A stretch of 64,000 nt of DNA from assembly GCA_963978905.1 (NCBI GenBank), contig OZ022256.1, forward strand, positions 10,833,501 through 10,897,500, in the 5' to 3' direction. Below the pieces are notes generated by a model that saw only the letters and a program-made list of their open reading frames with translations, was not told where the DNA came from and searched no databases. Every line of letters starts with the position of its first letter. Position 1 is the stretch's first letter. This DNA is from Trichostrongylus colubriformis (Eukaryota; Nematoda; Chromadorea; Rhabditida; Trichostrongylidae). Shown here piece by piece: positions 57,955 through 64,000 of this stretch. A program made the translations under genes and the position numbers.

Positions 57955-58250
57955 CATTCTCACAAGGGAGAGCTGCACCATCCTGTGCTCTTGTAATCTT
58001 TTTGATACAATCTCTCATTCAGCCAGCGATGATAGATTTTTATGTTCTTCACGGTATCCATGCCGCTGTTTTTATGGATAAATTAGAGCATATTCTTGTC
58101 ACAGTCTTGTTCACACAGCGTCTGGGGTCATATTAGTTTTGACATTCAAAGTTATATGTCTATTTTGATTGCTTTAGATCCCTTTTCAATTACATTGTGT
58201 TTTTGTGCCGCTATGTGGATGGTAGCTGAAGATTCCTTGTAAAGGATTAT
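57955..58250 (-). other. Open segments related to the unit B KNIKIY region, family unknown
   Basis: The minus strand reads LYKESSATIHIAAQKHNVIE near 58246-58180, ending in a stop at IKIDI, and then MDTVKNIKIYHRWLNERLY near 58060-58005. The second matches unit B (42373-42686). Splice sites were not identified. The first part is mirrored in the artefactual inverted copy. Confidence 0.3.
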
Positions 58251-58259
58251 TCGCTCTGG

Positions 58260-59600
58260 TCATGAAAATGACTTTTATCTCAGTGTGGTCTGCGCCAGCG
58301 ATTCACATTTGCTAGAATTACAGTATCTATTGTTCGGCACTCTGTTACTGACTTACTTTTCGTGCAACTACGAATTGACTAGGTCTTCCTTCGAACGTTT
58401 TTGAAAGGATCAGAGGCTCATTGGCCTAAGCGCGCACTGGTCTAAAATTTTACAAAACGGAGCAGTCAGAGTGATGTCACACGTCACTCCGATGACGCAT
58501 GTGGCCTGAAAAGCTGTGTTTGTGGAAATAAGTAGAAGAAGTTGAAAAGGATCAAATACTCTTGGAGAGACTCATGAAAGTGAGAAAACGGGTACAAATC
58601 GCACGGTTTCAGCTTAATTTCGATTTTGATTCCCGTCGAACAGCTGTGGCGGTTTGGCGCGACAAACAAGCTGCTGAAGCTATATGTCAAGGACTACAGG
58701 GGGTGCCAAAAAATAAGATAATTTTACTCACGGCTCAGATCCGCCAAGTATGCAAAATAAGGGAAACGAAAGAGATAAGCATCAGAGCAAAATATTCCCG
58801 AAATGGTCCTCCAGAAACAGGAGCAAGCTGAGACTCACTACTTTCACCTCCATCCAAACACGGAGCCTTCAGTCGGCGCAATCGGGTTTCAGAGCATCTT
58901 CGGTATCAAGGTCCGCTTATAGCAGTGGAGCCAGATTCAGTGGTAGGTCTTTTGTGGGAAGCTCCCAAGGGTTGGCCCTTCGGTTTATGGAAGTCACAGA
59001 GCCCTTGCTGCTCGTACAACACTGCTATGATCCGAAGTATCATTTTTCATGTCTCAAACCTGCCCGCGGAGGGCTTCAGTGGTAACGGCACGTTGTGGTT
59101 TTTGGAATCGAGGGGCGCTGGGAAATTGGTAAAGACGGTATGTTGAAGAACACCACTCATTGTGAATCCTCTTATGTACCCAGAGTGAACGGACCCTGGC
59201 AAGGTTGTAAACGAGGGCGAGGAAATTTCAGATTTTGCCCAGTTGAGGTGACACACCTTGTTCACTCGGAACAAGCTCCCATTCCTGCTCGTGCAGAAGG
59301 CTGTCACGGAGAATAGTGATAGAGTGAGGTCTGCTCTTCACTTTGGGGATGGAAATACCTGGTCAGGATTATTTGAAGTTTGACTAAATTAGGTTGAAAT
59401 TGGAGAAGAAAAATTACTTTATTTTTTTGCACCCCCTGTAGTATTGGTTTAATGTATTCGACTCGACTGAGAATGGCTCGGACAAGCATGACTAATTTTC
59501 AGATGATACACAGCGAGAATTGCTCATACATATACCAACCTAATTCTAAATGAGAAGAGGGACGAGCTGATAAGAGCCAGTGATATCGGGAAGTAAAACC
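58260..59600. repeat. Fifth, partial repeat unit, interrupted by a DNA element
   Basis: 58260-58696 matches the start of unit C (47660-48200; shared GAACAGCTGTGG.GGTTT). After the inserted element, 59441-59600 matches 28975-29130 of unit A (TTTAATGTATTCGAC, GAAAATGGCTCG). The part that would carry the TTR-like gene is missing. Confidence 0.6.
58697..59438. mobile_element. TA-flanked inverted-repeat DNA element, copy 2 (742 bp)
   Basis: CAGGGGGTGCCAAAAAATAA at 58697 is mirrored by TTATTTTTTTGCACCCCCTG ending at 59438, with TA on both sides. The interior aligns with 19479-20247 along its length (CAGGAGCAAGCT, CTTCGGTTTATGGAAG, TGCTCGTGCAGAAGGCTGT). No intact transposase; Tc1/mariner type inferred from TA target and CAG ends. 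Confidence 0.75.
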
Positions 59601-59609
59601 GCTACTGAG

Positions 59610-59697
59610 AATGCTATCATCGTAGTGGGTGATCTGAATGGCCACATTAGTTCTAAGATCGTTGCATTTGTCACAGTGGCTTCGCACACACGTCATG
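59610..59697 (+). pseudogene. Scrap of RTE-like LINE endonuclease, second copy
   Basis: AIIVVGDLNGHISS matches the same scrap at 33568-33655 and keeps the family GDLNGH word better; a small deletion then shifts the frame. It is part of the duplicated block shared by 33540-35640 and 59600-62160. Confidence 0.45.
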
Positions 59698-59699
59698 TA

Positions 59700-60160
59700 A
59701 GGCGACATTCGAACGTTGCGCAGGACGCCGGCATTGCACCGGAAGGGGCTTGATGATGAGTGAATCACCTCCGCCGTAACACGAAAGTCCGTTTTCGCAC
59801 AAGTAATTAATTTCGTCCACTTCGGAGCTCTCCCTCTGCTGAGACAAAAGCTTATAATGTACTCCTGCTGATATACAGGTGAGGATGATACATAGCATAG
59901 ACAATGGAACGAATGCATGCTAAATGCTATCACCAACCACGCATTTGAAAACATTCCAACTGAACTGAATTCAACTAAATTATGTCTATTTAAATGGAAG
60001 CAGTATAAAAACAAGCTCAATATTGCGGCGGGTAAGAATAAGAATAGGTGTGGTTGCGGTCGCTGCCCTTCTCGCGCAATTCCACGCAATTCTCACAGAT
60101 TGCCGCCAAGACACAGCCCACGGTGCGAGTGGAATCCTGGCTTATGTGTACACACCTTAA
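59700..60160. other. No gene recognised
   Basis: Begins with one end of the GGCCGC MITE family near 59695. A 196-residue minus-strand ORF (60089-59499) crosses this and the RTE scrap in the wrong frame and strand and is probably chance. Confidence 0.45.
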
Positions 60161-60784
60161 CACGTTGGCGACCGCGCGTTTTTTCACATGTCTGCCACGT
60201 GGGACATCGCGCGTTCGCCTTGCCGAGAACCGCGTCCCAGCATTGGGGTTTTTGATGGTACCTTTCCAAACCCGCTGAATTTCGGGCGTACGTTGAGCGC
60301 TAATACAAAGTAGTGAGCGCTGCGAAACTTTAGATACCCCTCGAGAACTTGAATAAGGGATTACTGCATGGTAGTGATGAGAAGTGCTTAACAGGTAATG
60401 GGCATGTTAAATGAAGTCGACGTCTCGCGACTATAAATATCTTGACTAAGAATTGAATAGCAACAATCTCCTAACTGACTGGGATACCTGCGACGACTTC
60501 ACAGAGCTGAATGTTAGTTTTAACAATCTGTTAATCGACAGCGATGATAACGAACCTGTGCTGGATGACGATATAAAGCATGATAAAAAAAACTTATTGA
60601 AAAGATATAAGTGTATCATGTTAACCCTAGATACTCTTGTGCATGTTGATCAAAATTAATTATTTGTGGATTTCAGATCAGTTGAAAAAAGCAATTTTCT
60701 CTGCTGCGTCCCACCATTGGGAGGCATTGTTCCACGCGGCAGAAAACGTGCGTCCCAGCATTGGGACGCAATGCCGCCAAAGTG
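60161..60784. mobile_element. TTAA-flanked element, 624 bp, piggyBac-like
   Basis: CACGTTGGCGACCGCGCG at 60161 is mirrored, with changes, by GCATTGGGACGCAATGCCGCCAAAGTG ending at 60784, with TTAA at 60157-60160 and 60785-60788. GCGTCCCAGCATTGGG repeats occur near 60231, 60705 and 60750. It holds the acidic ORF at 60453-60659. Confidence 0.65.
60453..60659 (+). CDS. Small acidic ORF inside a TTAA element, possible transposase N-terminal fragment
   Basis: The 68-codon ORF is rich in Asp and Asn (LLIDSDDNEPVLDDD) and then basic (KHDKKNLLKRYK). piggyBac transposases often begin with an acidic, unstructured region, and the surrounding TTAA duplication fits, but no catalytic part is present and the ORF could be chance. 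Low confidence. Confidence 0.25.
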   Translation: MNSNNLLTDWDTCDDFTELNVSFNNLLIDSDDNEPVLDDDIKHDKKNLLKRYKCIMLTLDTLVHVDQN

Positions 60785-60789
60785 TTAAG

Positions 60790-61530
60790 ATGTTGAGCCA
60801 GATTCCAGTATAGGTAGTAGACCAATTCGTACGACCTCTCATCCTTGAACACAAAATCCAAAGGTGACTTCCCTATCCTAATTTTCTACACCTGGAATAT
60901 CAGAACAATCGGTGGCATGCACAGATGAAATCACTCTTTTGGGGGAAGGCTACATCCAACTCCGCGGACCCACGAGACTAACATGATGGGAGCTAAAATG
61001 GGTAGAATCAGGGGTGATTTCTCGCATATTATCACTATCGACCACAACTTTCGAGCACGTCTATGCAGAATGGAATTTTCCTTTCGGATCCCTTGCTCAT
61101 CACTGCTTTATGGACAATTTGGAGGGATTCAAAGAGATGTTTCGTTTTTGTTTTAGCTGTGATTCATATTGAATTTTAGAACTGTGTGGTGGAGTCCCAG
61201 TTGACATTGTTGCGTAATCTATTTTTTCAGCAGAAACCCAAGAAAGTCGATGTAATGTTTCCGCGTCCCTACTCATTATGTCTTGGTTCAAGTAAGTGTC
61301 GAAAAATCACCGAGTGTGACGAAGAAACTAATTGTGGAAGAAGAGCGACGTGACTTTTCATGCAACCAACTAATCGTATTTGCAGAAGAGGTCGGAGCTA
61401 AGTGCGGGACATGAGACTGGTCAATTTTCCCAGAGTAAACTACAGCGTTTTAATTAACTGTCAATTTTTGCCTAGGAAACCTACCTTTCGTCAGTCTGAA
61501 AATTGGCCCTACTATGTTGCTCACAGAAAC
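60790..61530. other. Intergenic, no gene recognised
   Basis: No repeat partner or domain found. Confidence 0.45.
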
Positions 61531-62160
61531 CGAGCATGTCATTTTGTAGAGAAAAATCTCATCCAAATCATATACGATATACTGCGAAAACCTTTGATCT
61601 TGTAGGAAGAACTTTTGTTCGAAAAAACGACATCACTTATGGAGTCCAAATTGTCCATTTCTCTACTTGTGCTTTTTCCTGTTCTTGCTCGTTTATCAAT
61701 GGGTGAACCGACAGATGCAGCACATTCTAGTACCACTGTGGGGTTACGTGTAAGTGTTCCGACCAGTATTCCGAGAGATCAGGTCAGCAGTGTTTTGTGG
61801 CGGGCAATTCACTTTGAAGTTAACAATCTAATAAGATTAAAACTTTATGTTACGAACTGTCACAGTAACTAGCTTCCTTCTTTTCATATGAATCTCATTT
61901 TCTCTCACTTGTAAAGTTTATGTTATGAAAGATGTCACAAACAAACTGTCTATATAAGTACATATATCATATAAATACAACTTATATACATACTGACTTC
62001 ACGAATATCGGTCTTTATCCTTTGCCTTCTTCATCTTCGTCATAACTAGTTCGACTAGGAAGCTAATATCTAGAAATCAGTAGCAAATCAATCGCCTCAT
62101 GAGGCAAATCCACCCATGGGTGACCTGACCCCACACTAATCACCGGAACACACTGAAACA
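61530..62160. repeat. Duplicated block, paralogous to 34260-35640
   Basis: Matches in the same order the motifs listed at 34850-35640, plus TACTGCGAAAACCT near 61580 (34277). The CCGCCCA repeat at 34350-34780 is absent here, so this copy is the uninterrupted form. Confidence 0.65.
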
Positions 62161-62379
62161 TTCTCTCAGTCCGGTGGCTCTTCCTTCGCCCATGGATGGA
62201 CAGAAGCAGTATGCTTTGCTGTTGCTACTTCCTTGTTCTTGACCATATTCCTCTACGGGCCTATATGTACATATAACGCCTACAACCTTGTCTTTAAGTT
62301 ATCCCTTTTCAAGTATGCATCACGTTATACAATGAAATCGTTGGATTATTTTTCTCCCGTTTTTCTCTGTTTTTCTAAA

Positions 62380-63290
62380 ACGTGTTATATGCTTTCGATA
62401 TAACGCTTTCTGTACCACCTGAAAAAAGCCTACAAAGTTTGAAAACCTGCTTCTTGTTTTTCGGACCTTTCGACGCTAACGTCAAGGCATGGAAATGGAA
62501 TACCAAGGTAACAAAAGCCGGCACTTCCGGCATCTGATTTTCTTCACTGACAGTCGAGATATTGACAAACAGATTATTTGACCAGAAGCCCTGACTACGG
62601 CAATAAAGTTGATTGGCATATTGATTCCCCACATAAATGGACATGGAAGAGGGAAGGTCAGCTTTTTGGGCCCTAAAGATAAACGAAGAAGAGCAGGTGC
62701 CAAAAGTTAGGAGTTTTGCTTCCTGGACATTCTTCTTCAAGCTCCAGAAATATTTAGTGTTTTAATAAAACAAGTAAAAGTGTTTCGAAAAGATAGAAAA
62801 GAGGGAGTATAAAAAAGCGGAAAAGCTCTGTCGAAAACATTCGTATTTTATGAGAAAGTGACAAAAAAAGAAAACACATCATTTGTCGATATCAGCCAAT
62901 AGTGAATGGCTTGCGGCTATTACAGCACAAAGAAAAATGTCATGCAGCATCTGAAAATGTATTGGGTTGAGGAATAAGTCCCCGCCGTTTTTTTAAATCC
63001 CATTTTTCACATTGTTCCCTTCATCTTTCGACAAAACTTATATATGTTTTCGATAGAGCTTTTTCTGCCCTACAAAACGCTACTATCTATTTCATGATTT
63101 CTTCGACTACCTAATATTTACGAGCTTTGGAAATGAAGTAAGCTGAAGGCAAAAAAGTGGCATTTGCGCACCTCATCTTTCTCGTCTGCCATCGAGATCA
63201 AAAATGCATGTGGATATGTTTTCGATAGAGCTTTTAGCTCTACTGGATGGTACCACTTTTTATTCAAGTTGCTCAACTTTTTGCTGTTTT
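62380..63290. repeat. Subrepeats with TTTCGATAGAGC motif
   Basis: TTCGATA(G/T)A-type motifs followed by a CTCTAC or CCCTAC word recur near 62395, 63050, 63220, 63385 and 63533, the later ones 150-170 bp apart. ORFs here are short and overlap on both strands. This may be the outer part of the inverted-repeat arm whose partner lies beyond the window. Confidence 0.5.
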
Positions 63291-63293
63291 TAA

Positions 63294-64000
63294 GACTCAC
63301 AAATGCAGTACTCGCAAAAGAGTGCACTTTCGTTACCTCCTCTTCCTACCACGGAGATGGGAGCGAATACCATTTTTATATGCATTCGATAGAGCTTCTT
63401 TTGCTTTACAAGATGATACCACCACTTTTTTAAATACTCTCATATTTTAGCATGTAGGCATAAGTTTCCACGTGATTTTCAATTCAAAATTGCCTAATGA
63501 AAATGAACTTTTTTGACAGCGTGTTTTATATCATTCGATAGAACTCTTTCCACTCTACAAGATAGTGTTTACGGTTTTTGTACAAATAAATTTTTGTTGT
63601 TTTTTAGATCGTTTGAAAGTCGACGAAATCGAGCATTTTCGTCACATGGGGTCAAAAATGCGCGATTTCGTCGACTTGCAAATGATCTGAAAAATGACAA
63701 GAATCAATTCGAACAAAAACCGCAAGCAGCATTTTGTAGAGCGGAAAGAGCTCTATCAAATGATAGAAAGCACTTTGTCAAAAAAATTCATTTTCATTGC
63801 GTAATTTTGAATTGAAAGCAGGTAGAAACTCATTCTCACATGCTAAAATAAGAGAGTATACAAAAGAAGAGTGGTATCATCTTGTGGATCAAAGAAACTC
63901 TATCGAATGCATCTATGAACATTCTCTCTAATCACGATGGTAGGCGAGGAAGAGGAGTTAACGAAAGTGCACACTTTCGCGAGTACTGCATTTGGGAGTC
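63294..64000. repeat. Large inverted repeat, truncated by the window end
   Basis: 63294-63637 is mirrored by 63658-64000 around a centre near 63647: GACTCACAAATGCAGTACTC at the left corresponds to GAGTACTGCATTTGGGAGTC at the window end, and CGAAATCG arms meet at the centre. Arm similarity is high but imperfect. No coding region; the ORF at 63513-63815 spans the palindrome. Confidence 0.85.

Larger units (their letters stand above)
47270..58250. repeat. Unit C of the tandem repeat, carrying an intact TTR-like gene and large insertions
   Basis: Landmarks match units A and B, starting with a fragment like 42440-42540 at 47290-47390, then 47660-48200, the gene (48361-50091), 50860-50960, and after insertions 52745-53245, 55469-57270 and 57955-58250. 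Without the insertions and the duplication near the gap the unit is about 6 kb. The next partial unit begins at about 58260. Confidence 0.7.

Noticed and set aside
57725..58018. ORFs containing X residues
   Set aside because: They cross the 200-N gap.
59499..60089. 196-residue minus-strand ORF
   Set aside because: It overlaps the RTE scrap on the opposite strand and other repeat sequence; no domain.

Overview
The window looks like nuclear DNA of a rhabditid (probably strongylid) nematode. The main reason is a set of secreted transthyretin-like (TTR-like) genes, a family characteristic of nematodes, with short phased exons and GTAAGT/GTGAGT donors. A BEL/Pao LTR retrotransposon, a mariner relic, a LINE relic and dense small inverted-repeat elements fit this. 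No operon or ribosomal, tRNA or spliced-leader gene was recognised. Most of the window is repeat and intergenic DNA.

Layout. 1-4900: repeat debris with small foldback elements, no gene. 4900-17650: an old, broken copy (unit E) of a locally repeated ~5 kb segment. A BEL/Pao element (5682-14148, minus strand, AAGAC target duplication) sits in it, just beyond the last exon of a dead TTR-like gene; a rearranged mariner derivative (15521-16115) sits in that gene's first intron. 17885-20250: a 5'-truncated LINE abutting a TA-flanked inverted-repeat element. 20930-21175: a tRNA-derived SINE. 23650-29110: unit A with an intact three-exon TTR-like gene. 29110-37700: spacer with several MITEs. 37700-42690: unit B, whose TTR-like gene is dead. 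42690-45600: spacer homologous to the one after A. 47270-58250: unit C with a second intact TTR-like gene, swollen by two large insertions (50970-52744 and 53249-55464) and an inverted duplication beside a 200-N gap. 58260-62160: a fifth, partial unit and a duplicated block. 62750-64000: one arm and centre of a large inverted repeat cut by the window end.

The biological theme is a tandem family of secreted TTR-like proteins, all on the minus strand, in which two of four members survive while transposons dismantle the others. The paralogous units serve as empty-site references, so several insertions can be defined to the base from the window alone, including TTAA- and TAA-targeting elements that cannot be classified by coding capacity.

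The BEL element is the largest coding entity. Its LTRs are about 97% identical; gag, protease, reverse transcriptase, RNase H and integrase regions are all present but split by five apparent frameshifts with no nonsense codon inside the open blocks. Downstream of integrase, where some nematode BEL/Pao elements carry an env-like gene, it has an extra ORF with coiled-coil-like and acidic regions and gag-type zinc knuckles. The two terminal duplications of the unit, the MITEs and the unassigned conserved ORF segments in units B and C are described separately below.
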